From a virus, in IMG/VR virus record IMGVR_UViG_3300032087_005453, positions 1 through 64,000 of that record: a DNA stretch of 64,000 bases. One strand, written 5' to 3'. The position numbers and the translations under genes are program-made. Shown here piece after piece: positions 47,160-56,400 of the stretch. Under the pieces are notes generated by a model. The model was not told the DNA's origin, made no database searches, and saw nothing but the letters and a program-made list of their open reading frames with translations. The stretch's first letter is position 1. Every line of letters begins with the position of its first letter.

Positions 47160-47672
47160 ATGAATTATTTAGAAGAAGTAGATAAAGGTATGAAACTGCT
47201 TGCCAAGAGTGAAACCACAATTATTGGCCAAGCCGTTAGCTATAAGGGACATGCAATCACAAGGCAGGCCGCATTTTGGCCTGAAGATAAACGTATTGAA
47301 CTACCTGTGGCAGAAGAGATGCAAACAGGTATGGCTTTAGGTATAGCTATTGCAGGTGATATTCCCGTGTCAATATATCCAAGAATGAACTTTCTAATTT
47401 GTGCCGCTAATCAATTACTGAACCATTTAGATAAATGGGAATTGATGGGTGGTGGAATTCCACATGTTATACTTAAGGCTGTTGTTGGTAGCGAATATCC
47501 ATTAGATCCTGGACATCAACATAAAGCCAATTGGTCTTCTGAGATTAGTAATATGTGTGATAAGGTCAAAGTTCACAATCTTATTTATGGACATCAAGTG
47601 TTTGATGCCTATAATGATGCAATCAACAAAAAAGGAGTGCATCTAATTATAGAGCATGGTGATTTGTATTAG
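47160..47672 (+). CDS. TPP-dependent enzyme, E1-beta-like subunit (pyrimidine domain only)
   Basis: A 170-residue protein matching only the pyrimidine-binding half of E1-beta/transketolase: GHAITRQAAFWPEDKRIELPVAEEMQTGMALGIAIAG contains the catalytic-Glu region (PVAEE), then PVSIYPRMNFLICAANQLLNHL. The C-terminal transketolase-C domain of normal E1-beta (325 residues) is absent. ATG 47160 is chosen over 47148 because GAGGG lies just upstream. It completes the active site with the alpha-like subunit encoded upstream. No E2 or E3 genes are present, so it is not a dehydrogenase complex. Confidence 0.85.
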   Translation: MNYLEEVDKGMKLLAKSETTIIGQAVSYKGHAITRQAAFWPEDKRIELPVAEEMQTGMALGIAIAGDIPVSIYPRMNFLICAANQLLNHLDKWELMGGGIPHVILKAVVGSEYPLDPGHQHKANWSSEISNMCDKVKVHNLIYGHQVFDAYNDAINKKGVHLIIEHGDLY

Positions 47673-47682
47673 AGGTTGCTAG

Positions 47683-48183
47683 ATGACAATAAAAATAATA
47701 ACAGAAACCAAGCATATCGATAATAGAGGTTCTCTTTACACTACATTTACAGATTACGATTATGATATTCAGTTTGTTCAGGATAAAATCTCTCAATCTA
47801 GATATGGAGCAATTCGTGGATTTCATGGAGATAATAAAACCTACAAACTCGTCACCTGTATCTACGGAGTAATGCAGTTTGTGACTTTTGACATAGAAAC
47901 AGAAAAAACCACCCGTTATTTACTAGATGCTAATAATAAAGAAGTTGATTCTATTCTTGTTGAACCGGGACAGTTAAATGCTCATCAATGTCTGTCAGAT
48001 CAATGTATAATGAGCTATAAATGGAGTGAGTATTATACTTCTCCAGAAGATCAATGGACTGTAAAATACGATGACCCAACTATAGATGCTGACTGGTGTG
48101 ATACCAACTATGTGATTTTGTCTCATAGAGATTCTACGGCACAAGACTTTTTGTCACAAAAAGAAGAAGGTGTATTCTCATGA
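47683..48183 (+). CDS. RmlC-like sugar epimerase (cupin)
   Basis: A 166-residue cupin with the dTDP-4-dehydrorhamnose 3,5-epimerase pattern: HIDNRGSLYTTF start, SRYGAIRGFHGDNKTYKLVTCIYGVMQFVTFDIE (core strands with catalytic-region His) and GQLNAHQCLSDQCIMSYKWSEYYTS. RmlC enzymes invert C3 and C5 of NDP-4-keto-6-deoxysugars. Some catalytic residues of RmlC (the H-D dyad) are not clearly present, so it might only epimerise at one carbon. It lies between the TPP enzyme and the radical SAM enzyme, with an ATGA overlap to the latter. Confidence 0.82.
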   Translation: MTIKIITETKHIDNRGSLYTTFTDYDYDIQFVQDKISQSRYGAIRGFHGDNKTYKLVTCIYGVMQFVTFDIETEKTTRYLLDANNKEVDSILVEPGQLNAHQCLSDQCIMSYKWSEYYTSPEDQWTVKYDDPTIDADWCDTNYVILSHRDSTAQDFLSQKEEGVFS

Positions 48184-49661
48184 ATTTACTGGTTGTATGT
48201 CCAAGTTCAGCCGGATTATACCAAGATCTTCAAACTGACTTTTCAGCTAAAGAAACAAATATATGGGCGGGACTTTTAGCAAATGCTGTTAGAAAAGAAC
48301 ATGATGTAGTCATCTATGATATGGAGATCGAAAGACCTTCTGAGTCTAAATTCATTGATGACGTGAATCAAATAGATCCTGATCTTGTATTATTTGTTGT
48401 TACAGGTCAAAACCCTAATGCATCTACGGCAGCAATGGATGGTGCTACAAAAGCATCATCTGTGTTATCGGGTCAATTTAAGATAGCATTTGTTGGACCG
48501 CATGTTAATGCTTTGCCTGTTGAGACCCTCCAAAAGCATCCGGAAATAGATATTGTCTTTACTAACGAAGGTGTTTATGCTCTTAAGAATCTTTTAAAAA
48601 CAGATTTGAAAGACATCACTGGAGTTAATGGAATAGCCTATAGAGATAATGGAGAAATAAAGCTCAATTCACCAGAAAAAATTGTGCCTCAAAATCTATT
48701 AGAACAAGATCTTCCGGGCGTAGCATACGACCTCATGCCAAAGCTTGATAACTATAGAACATCGCATTGGCACGCCAACTATCAAGATGATAGATCTCCA
48801 TTTGCCAGCATCTATACTAGCCTCGGATGTAGTTTTAAATGTAACTTCTGTATGATCAATATTATCAACAGGACAGAAAATGGTAGTGATAAATATGCTG
48901 GAATGTTTAACAAGTTTAGGTATTGGTCTCCAGAATTCACCATAAAGCAACTGGACTACTTAGCGGATAAAGGTGTCAAGCACATAAAAATAGCTGATGA
49001 ATTATTCCTAAATAATCCAAACAAACATGCTATGCCATTGTGTGATTTAATTATTGATCGTGGTTACAAATTTAATATATGGGCTTATACTCGCGTCAAT
49101 ACAGTCCGTGAGCACCATCTTGATAAACTTAAAAAAGCTGGAGTTAATTGGCTTGCAATAGGTATCGAGAACGTCCGTCAAAATGTTAGACAGGAAATAG
49201 AAAAAGGTGTCTTTAAAGATGCAGATATTGGTAGTGTTGTAAAGATGATCGAATCTGCTGGTATACATGTAATTCAAAACTATATTGTAGGACTTCCCGG
49301 TGAATCTGCTGATGATGCTCGTGCCAATCTGGAATTTGCTTTAGATTTAAAATGTGCCGCATATAACGTCTATCCATCTATGGCATTACCGGGATCACAA
49401 TTGTACACAGATGCTTTTGCTAACAATCAAGAGTTACCAAAGGAGTATTCAGAGTTTGGATTTCTTAGCTATGATTGTTTTCCTCTTAGTAATGGAATAA
49501 TGACCCGCGAAGAAATGTTAAAAATTCGTGATGAAAATTGGATGCTGTATCATAAAAATGACCAATTCTTGCTTGCGACTCAAAATCGTTTTGGTAAAAT
49601 GGCTGTTGACAATATAAGAAATATGGCATCCGTAAATATTAAAAGAAAACTATTGGATTAA
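48180..49661 (+). CDS. Cobalamin-binding radical SAM enzyme
   Basis: A 493-residue protein with two domains. An N-terminal Rossmann-type B12-binding domain (NQIDPDLVLFVVTGQNPNAS, KIAFVGPHVNALPVETLQKHPEIDIVFTNEG) is followed by a radical SAM barrel with the CX3CX2C cluster at C217, C221, C224 (CSFKCNFC). The downstream IGIENVRQNVRQEIEKG and YIVGLPGES strings are typical of this class. Such enzymes often methylate or rearrange unactivated carbons; here the substrate is probably a nucleotide sugar. The gene is coupled to the RmlC-like gene upstream and followed by the PLP enzyme. Confidence 0.9.
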   Translation: MNLLVVCPSSAGLYQDLQTDFSAKETNIWAGLLANAVRKEHDVVIYDMEIERPSESKFIDDVNQIDPDLVLFVVTGQNPNASTAAMDGATKASSVLSGQFKIAFVGPHVNALPVETLQKHPEIDIVFTNEGVYALKNLLKTDLKDITGVNGIAYRDNGEIKLNSPEKIVPQNLLEQDLPGVAYDLMPKLDNYRTSHWHANYQDDRSPFASIYTSLGCSFKCNFCMINIINRTENGSDKYAGMFNKFRYWSPEFTIKQLDYLADKGVKHIKIADELFLNNPNKHAMPLCDLIIDRGYKFNIWAYTRVNTVREHHLDKLKKAGVNWLAIGIENVRQNVRQEIEKGVFKDADIGSVVKMIESAGIHVIQNYIVGLPGESADDARANLEFALDLKCAAYNVYPSMALPGSQLYTDAFANNQELPKEYSEFGFLSYDCFPLSNGIMTREEMLKIRDENWMLYHKNDQFLLATQNRFGKMAVDNIRNMASVNIKRKLLD

Positions 49662-49675
49662 ATAAGGACTATGTA

Positions 49676-50812
49676 ATGGACAGAATAGAATTTGGTGAAT
49701 TGAGAATCGGACAAAATGCTCGAAGAAATCTTCTTCATGTGTGTGATACTAATTGGGCTAGTGGTGGTCCAAAAGTAAAAGACCTTGAAGACAGATGGAG
49801 TAAACTATTTGGCTATAAAAGAAGTGTTGCCATGAGTTCTGGAACTGATGGTGTGACAAATGCCTGTTTGGCACTATATGACCTTAAGGGTGCAACTAGA
49901 GGTGTCAGCGAGGTTATTGTTCCAGCATGTTCATTTATAGCGACATCAAATGGTGTTCGTGCCGCTGGTCTTATTCCAAGATTTGTTGATGTAAAGAAAG
50001 AAACACTAAATATTGATGAATCTAAAATTGAAGAGGCAATTAATGACAACACAGTAGCAATCATGCCCGTTCACACTATGGGTCGCATGGCCGACATGCA
50101 CACTATTTGTAACCTTGGTAAGCGATATGACCTGACAATTATTGAAGATGCTTGTGAAGCTCATGGTGCCGTATTCAACAATGGAAATGTTTCGGAATAT
50201 GTTGGTAACTGGGGTGATATGTCCATCTATAGTTATTATATTGCACACTTGGTTTGCTGTGGTGAAGGAGGTATGGTATCTACTAATGACGACAATATTG
50301 CGGATGTTTTGTCCTCAACAAGATCTCACGGCAGACCTTTCAATTCGATTTACTTTGACCACCAACGAACTGGTTTAAATTCTAAAATGAATGACTTGGA
50401 GGCATCAATTGGCCTTGAAGCCGTTAGTGTCTTTTGGGATACTTTTTGGACAAGACACAAGTTTATGAAGACGATGCGTGCGGCAGCAGAAGGATTTGAG
50501 GATGTTGCTTGGTTTTCTGAAGAAGATGATGAGTGTATAAATTGCCCGCATGGATTCAGTATTACTTGTAAAGAAGAAGGTAAGATAGATAAGGTTAAAG
50601 AAACCTTTGACAAATATAATATTCACCACAAAAGGAACTTTGGATGTATTCCAACACAGCATCGTGCTTTTGAAGATATGGGGTATTATCTTGGTGATTT
50701 CCCAAATGCTGAGTGGATTGGAGATAATGGGGTGCATATTGGATGCCATCAGTATCTAACTGAAGAAAATCTTGATAGAATTTGCACCGCGATTAAGGAA
50801 GGATTGTCATGA
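49676..50812 (+). CDS. DegT/DnrJ-family PLP enzyme with His replacing Lys (sugar 3-dehydratase-like)
   Basis: A 378-residue fold-type I PLP protein: SSGTDGVTNACLAL, EVIVPACSFIATSNGV, IIEDACEAHGA (D158 region) and the pyridoxal-site loop SIYSYYIAHLVCCGEGGM. In aminotransferases the loop has Lys at the position of H191; here it is His. This His-for-Lys swap is the known mark of the sugar 3-dehydratases ColD and RfbH/E1, which remove the C3 hydroxyl of 4-ketosugars. It therefore probably makes a 3-deoxy-4-ketosugar, not an aminosugar. The product would suit a TPP enzyme adding a branch. It overlaps the epimerase gene by 4 nt. Confidence 0.87.
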   Translation: MDRIEFGELRIGQNARRNLLHVCDTNWASGGPKVKDLEDRWSKLFGYKRSVAMSSGTDGVTNACLALYDLKGATRGVSEVIVPACSFIATSNGVRAAGLIPRFVDVKKETLNIDESKIEEAINDNTVAIMPVHTMGRMADMHTICNLGKRYDLTIIEDACEAHGAVFNNGNVSEYVGNWGDMSIYSYYIAHLVCCGEGGMVSTNDDNIADVLSSTRSHGRPFNSIYFDHQRTGLNSKMNDLEASIGLEAVSVFWDTFWTRHKFMKTMRAAAEGFEDVAWFSEEDDECINCPHGFSITCKEEGKIDKVKETFDKYNIHHKRNFGCIPTQHRAFEDMGYYLGDFPNAEWIGDNGVHIGCHQYLTEENLDRICTAIKEGLS

Positions 50813-51765
50813 ATATTTTAATAACTGGTGCGGGAGGGTATATTGGAGCTAAGCTAACACAGTTCCTTGCCTGGAAGCAACACAATGTCGTTTGTTTTGA
50901 CAACTTTTTCTTTAATCACAAAACCTTGGTTGAGGATGTATTTGATAGACCAAACTGTAAATTATATGAAGAGGATGTTACTGAATGGTCTGACAATCTA
51001 AAAAGAGAAATCAAAAATGCAGATGTAATATTTCCACTAGCTGCACTTGTTGGAGCACCTTTGTGTGACAAGTTTCCAGAAGAGACTTTGGATTTAAACC
51101 AAAATTGGTTCAACAAACTGCTTGACTATGTCGATAATCAAGTTATCATCTATCCAAACACTAATTCTGGATACGGAAGCACAGGAACTGACATCTGTAC
51201 AGAAGAAACACCATGCAACCCCCTTTCTTTATATGGAAAAACTAAAGGAGAGGCAGAGCGGATTCTTCTGGAAGATTATGACAATGCTGTTTGTTTTAGA
51301 CTGGCGACGGTTTATGGTCGTAGTCATAGACAACGGATGGACCTGCTCGTGAACAACCTAGTGTATTCTTCAATGATCAATAGAAGATTAGAAGTATTTG
51401 ATGGGCATTTTCGGAGGAACTATATTCATGTAGATGATATTGTTTCTGCTTTTACTCATGCTCTAGATAATTTTGAATCTATGCGTGGAGAAGTTTACAA
51501 TCTTGGTAATGATTCTGTTAACATGTCTAAGCTTGATCTTGTAAAAAAGATATGCCATGAAACACGGGCTGTATGGGTTGAGGTTCAAGATAAAACTGAT
51601 CCAGATAAAAGAGATTACATTGTTAGTAGTCAAAAACTATACGACACGGGTTTTAAACCAAAATACAATTTAGACTATGGAATTAAACAAATGATGATGG
51701 TTTGTTCTGAAAATTGGAAGAACTTTGCCGATGTCGATTACATGAGTATGTGTAAAAATTATTAA
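50809..51765 (+). CDS. NAD-dependent sugar epimerase/dehydratase (extended SDR)
   Basis: A 318-residue extended short-chain dehydrogenase. The NAD motif is ITGAGGYIGAKL, the catalytic triad region is NSGYG...LYGKTKGEAE (Y-x3-K), and VDDIVSAFTHALDN and NLGNDS complete the pattern. It most likely reduces or epimerises the C4 keto group of the NDP-sugar made by the upstream enzymes. It starts in an ATGA overlap with the dehydratase gene. Confidence 0.88.
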   Translation: MNILITGAGGYIGAKLTQFLAWKQHNVVCFDNFFFNHKTLVEDVFDRPNCKLYEEDVTEWSDNLKREIKNADVIFPLAALVGAPLCDKFPEETLDLNQNWFNKLLDYVDNQVIIYPNTNSGYGSTGTDICTEETPCNPLSLYGKTKGEAERILLEDYDNAVCFRLATVYGRSHRQRMDLLVNNLVYSSMINRRLEVFDGHFRRNYIHVDDIVSAFTHALDNFESMRGEVYNLGNDSVNMSKLDLVKKICHETRAVWVEVQDKTDPDKRDYIVSSQKLYDTGFKPKYNLDYGIKQMMMVCSENWKNFADVDYMSMCKNY

Positions 51766-51779
51766 TATTTGGAGAAGTT

Positions 51780-52013
51780 ATGGTATATTATAGACTTGTT
51801 ATTAAAAAAGATGAAAATGGAATATCAGCCTCGGAGATCGTAAAGCAGTTTGTGGATGAGCAGTCATACAATGACATGGTTTGGGATAAGCCGATTATAT
51901 CTCATGAGTTTGATGGAATGCTCCACTTTATAGCATTAGATCCTTCGTATCTTGAGGCATTCTTAGCAGGAATGCAAACATATGTAGAGTTAACCAATGA
52001 AGCGGTATCTTGA
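51780..52013 (+). CDS. Unknown 77-residue protein
   Basis: A small acidic protein (MVYYRLVIKKDENGISASEIVKQFVDEQ start) with no recognised motif. GGAG lies just upstream of the start. It overlaps the next gene by 17 nt. Confidence 0.55.
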   Translation: MVYYRLVIKKDENGISASEIVKQFVDEQSYNDMVWDKPIISHEFDGMLHFIALDPSYLEAFLAGMQTYVELTNEAVS

Positions 52014-52926
52014 GTGTGAATGTATTTTTAGTGACTTCTGCGAAAGACATGTTGAATCAAAAACCATTCACGAGTATAGGAGATGTAAATCTTCTGACTT
52101 TTACAGAAGACAAAAAGATATTATGATTTATGGGTTTACACTAGATAATCTCTCTACAGAAGAAGGCATATTTGTAAAAAATATTCAATCAAATCTAAAA
52201 AGATTATATGATCTTAAACAGAATTTAAGCAAAGAATATACAATATCTCAAGATGATTTATCAAATACAAAGTTGTACGTATTAGGTCATAGTCAAGCAA
52301 AATTAGATTCGCTACCTAAGCTTGAATATACTCAAAAAATTAATCTTGAAACACTAGATTATGGAAAGTATTCAAAATATGCTGTTCCAGAACTGTGTGA
52401 AAACAGATTCTACTTTTATGACTTTGAATGTCCAGAAACAGTTGGGACAGTAACTTCATCATGGAGAGAAAAGTACGTAATACCTAATGTGCAAATTGAG
52501 AACTTCTTCGACTGGGAAGAATCAAAGGTGTTGTTCAGCAATCCAGATGAGAATATTGTGCTGTGTGCTTTTTATGCACATTTACAAAAATACGAAAATC
52601 AGAATAAATACTTTGAGGATTTATTGTATGATTTAGGACTGCAAGATTTACGCAATGTAGGCGTATGGGCGAATCAAATCATCTGTAAAAGGGAGATATT
52701 CCAAGAGTTAAAAGAATTCATGATAGAGGCAATTATCAAGCTCTTGGATCTACACAAAAAGTGTGATCTATTTTCAGGCCCACAACACCCCAAATTTAAT
52801 CTAGTAAGATACAACAATAGAGGTTTGGGGTTGCTTGCTGAAGAGATATCGGCACGATGGTTTTGTAGCCGCGAGGATATTACTACCATAGAGGTCCAAA
52901 AAATTAACTCTAGTTGGTATCACTAG
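51997..52926 (+). CDS. Unknown protein with N-terminal Cys/His module
   Basis: A 309-residue protein. The first 30 residues have the Cys/His pattern C-E-C-x5-C-x-R-H-x3-K-x2-H-x4-C, identical in spacing to that in the leftward gene 52910-53365. The rest is helical, acidic and unrecognised (many Tyr and Asp). The shared module suggests a common partner, metal or nucleic-acid site. It is the last gene of the rightward operon, converging with the 52910 gene by a 17-nt overlap at their 3' ends. Confidence 0.65.
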   Translation: MKRYLECECIFSDFCERHVESKTIHEYRRCKSSDFYRRQKDIMIYGFTLDNLSTEEGIFVKNIQSNLKRLYDLKQNLSKEYTISQDDLSNTKLYVLGHSQAKLDSLPKLEYTQKINLETLDYGKYSKYAVPELCENRFYFYDFECPETVGTVTSSWREKYVIPNVQIENFFDWEESKVLFSNPDENIVLCAFYAHLQKYENQNKYFEDLLYDLGLQDLRNVGVWANQIICKREIFQELKEFMIEAIIKLLDLHKKCDLFSGPQHPKFNLVRYNNRGLGLLAEEISARWFCSREDITTIEVQKINSSWYH

Positions 52927-53365
52927 GCCACTTGCCAATTGGGCATGATGAACTCCTCCATTTAGCTTTTTTATCTAAAAAGCATCCGCATTTAGCACAT
53001 CTTCTATCAGTACGCATATACTCACAGCCTTCGCATATTTTGAGTCTTTCTAAGTACTGATCATCAGAGACAACATTTAACCCATCCTTTACATGTGCTG
53101 CTGTTGCCGAGGCAAGATTTTTAGCCTGCGTCATCATACTTGGAAGAGGTTTATCTTCTTTCTTTTCAGGTGTTTGTGGCTCTTCCTTCTTCTTTTTGCC
53201 TTTTATGCAATTTACAAAACTCTGTAGCGGCCCTTTACACTTCTCCCAAAGATTAAAGTATTTTATATTTGTTTGACATAATTTATGTAAATGTGCATTC
53301 TTATTAACTTCATGTCTATTACAATATCCGGCCAGAGGACATTCACATGGTGTTTTTTTGTCCAT
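52910..53365 (-). CDS. Protein with Cys/His module and C-terminal zinc ribbon
   Basis: A 151-residue protein. Residues 7-30 carry C-E-C-x5-C-x-R-H-x3-K-x2-H-x4-C, as in the convergent gene. A Lys/Glu/Pro-rich linker follows. The C-terminus has a CEGCEY...CAKCGCFL...CPIGKW set, a zinc-ribbon pattern of the sort seen next to phage tail and fibre genes. ATG 53365 is preceded by GGAG and by the TATAAATA site at 53433. It is probably late-expressed and virion-associated. Confidence 0.72.
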   Translation of the reverse strand: MDKKTPCECPLAGYCNRHEVNKNAHLHKLCQTNIKYFNLWEKCKGPLQSFVNCIKGKKKKEEPQTPEKKEDKPLPSMMTQAKNLASATAAHVKDGLNVVSDDQYLERLKICEGCEYMRTDRRCAKCGCFLDKKAKWRSSSCPIGKWPSDTN

Positions 53366-53432
53366 CAATATCTCCAATCACTTTATAAAAGCTTTCCTGT
53401 TTCTATCTATATTATAGAACAAATCGTAATCT

Positions 53433-53440
53433 TATTTATA
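53433..53440 (-). promoter_or_regulatory. T4-late-like promoter TATAAATA
   Basis: The minus strand reads GTATAAATAAGATTAC in the 88-nt gap between the giant structural gene and the 52910 gene, about 70 nt upstream of the latter's start. The box is identical to the site at 39362. No minus-strand gene lies between the site and 53365. Confidence 0.65.
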
Positions 53441-53453
53441 CATAAAATTAATT

Positions 53454-56400
53454 TTAACTCTGTGTTAAGTTTATCAACAGATTACTATCACTACAAGTTT
53501 GGTATCTGATCGCAGCAGAACATCCGCATTCTGGATTTAAATGTACTGCACCATTAGCTTCAAGCTGATAGTTTTTATAGTCCGATGTGCCAACAGCCGC
53601 TGAGTGTCCAACACCACTCCAGGCATATCCACTACTTAAAATATTACATATAGTTGTTGTTCCTTGACAGCATCCACTATCGTCGAATTTATCATACCCA
53701 CAGCCTTTATTGGCAAAACAGCAGTCAGTTGCGGGATCTAGTTCCAAAAAGTTTGTTCCTAAATATGTGACACCATCACACTCCCATGCCCATCCAGTAG
53801 ATGCTAGTTCTGTGATATATAGTGTTCCGCCAACGTCAACAATATTATTAAACTCAGAAATTTCATCTGCCAAGGTTGTTGTTCCATCACAACAACTCCA
53901 CGGAACACACGTACCGAAAAAGCAGGGTTCGCAATTTGGAATATAATGATTAAAGTCGGGACTTACTTGTGCTGATCCACCAACTATAAACATATCATCA
54001 ACAAGTTCATCGATAACATAGGCACCAGTTGTGCCTGTCTGTACGTCACAGTTGCCTCCTGAGTCCACAGGGAATTCTCCAGTAGCAATAACTTGTGCTA
54101 CTGTTTTGTATACTTCAACACAGGTGAAAGAATCTGGTTGATCTTGTCTTGGACTAGCATATCCGCAAACTGTATCTTCACAGTCTTGACACACAACTGG
54201 CTTAGTCATCCCTCCGCAGAATTCAGAAGGAATATCTGTGAGAATATAGTCAAGATTAGTTGGATCATCGTTTGTGTTTTTTCTTCTAATGTTTGAGGTA
54301 CAGCAATCAACATCGACCATAATCTTAAACGGATTAAGTAAACACTCGTCTACACCACTAGCAACTGATCTTTGTAGATAATAAGTAAAGCTGGTTTCTT
54401 TGTTGTTAGCCCATGTTTTTGGTGCGTGTAGTCCAGCCGCTATACTTTGATCAGAATGCGTCCATACTGGAATACATCCAGTTGTTGGCACAATACAACT
54501 CTTCACATCGTTCAATTGCCTAAAATTATTTCTGTCAATACCCATTAAAGGAAGAACGTCCTGAACAATAAGTTCTGTATCATCAATACCAATACCGCCC
54601 ATCAACTGCTGTTGAATATCTGTATCGCAAGTATCAATGAATGGAGCTATATTTTCAGTTTCCAATTCAAGATCTGTTCCGCTTAAGTCTTGATACCCAT
54701 CATGCCAAGGAGAAAAAGTTCTCGTTGCATTTGCGGTACAAATTTGCATAGAACCAAATCTTGTAACGATAGTTCCAGAAGCGTGAGTTCTTCTTGGAAA
54801 GAACATTTTATTACAATAAAGTTCGGCACCACACGATGTTTGATCTTGTAAACAACTATGCCGAGCATTTACTGCTAATGTTCCAGATGTACCAACTGGG
54901 CTAAAAAATTCACCACTAGAAAAAATTCCAATATTTGTAGAACCGTCTTCAGTTGTTGGACATTGAGGTTGATATCCTCCAGCGGCATCACTTAACGCAA
55001 GATTGTAGATATATGTACCATTTCCGGTAGTGAATCCAGACTCATAAAACAAATTATAATAATTCCATAGTACATCACCACTTGGATCAACCGGTTGATT
55101 TGTGAATAGAAAATCTTGACCAGCATGTAAACCTGTAGGCTGACTAACTAGACATGGTAAACCTGAATTCCATGCTGGAGTTACGCTATCGGCAGGGTTA
55201 GCATAAGCAATAGATTCACAGCCACTTTGTGCTGGATCACCTTCGTAGTATTGATATCCGCCATACGCCTTAGTAAAACACTGTAATGGACCTCCTCCAT
55301 CAGGTGTTTTTAATTCCTGCCAAGTTCTATCATGGGTATGATATTCTCTGGATACATGTAACCTATATCCATCACCTAAATATCCACTAGATAAACACTC
55401 TACTTTACTGACCAACATTATCTCAGGATAGCAACTTCTTCTATTAACTTGTATCCCAGAAGCTTCTTTTTGTGATCCACTTGGGAAAGGTATTGGATAA
55501 CTACAAAGACCAGCACCAACATTAGCATTGTCAGCACAATCTTGTAGCTCACAATCATCAGGAGTTAAACCACAGCCTTCCGGTGCGTTTTTCTTTTCCG
55601 GCTTGTTGATATAGTGTAAAACTCCAGATTCAAATTGATTAATACCCTCGCTTTTCCATCTACAAGCTGATTCAGAAGTAGCCGAGTATGGACCATATCC
55701 AATAAAATCATAATCTTCAATTCCATAGATGATTGGACCAACAACCCCAAAATCTCCAGAAAAGGAAACAGATTTTATTAGAGGATTAACACATCCACTA
55801 CTAGTATTATCTGTTGATATGGTTCCACTGGCGGCACAAGCATCCCAATCGATAATTCTGGCTAGCTGTTCATTACAGTCGCATGTACACGCACCTAAAT
55901 AAGACCTGGGTATTTCACTGATATCGTAATCTCCACAATTACAGCATACATCTGGACATTCGCAAAAAGATCTACCGGCTGGTTGGCCGGAAGCACACTG
56001 AAAACCACCTGGACAGCCAACAAAACCACTCGCACCATATGCATCCGGACCTATACAGCCATATTCTATCACGGAAAAATTACATCCAAATGCGTTATTC
56101 GCTAAAAGCACATCATTAACATAATCAAATCTTATATAATCTTCTAGTTTTGCTTGAGTAACGCCATCTGTTCTTATTGCATGTTCTGGAGTTATTTCAA
56201 ACAGGTCAGCATACTGATCATGTACTAAAACAAAAGAAGTATCTAATTGTAAATCAGTATCTGCGGATGGATAGTGATGTTGACAACCTATTCCGTCAGC
56301 ATCAGGATTAAATATCTTATAAATAGGGTTGTTGTCTGTGCCTTGATCTATATAATTAGCGATATCAATATATCCACTTGGATAAGGTTTAAATAGAAAC

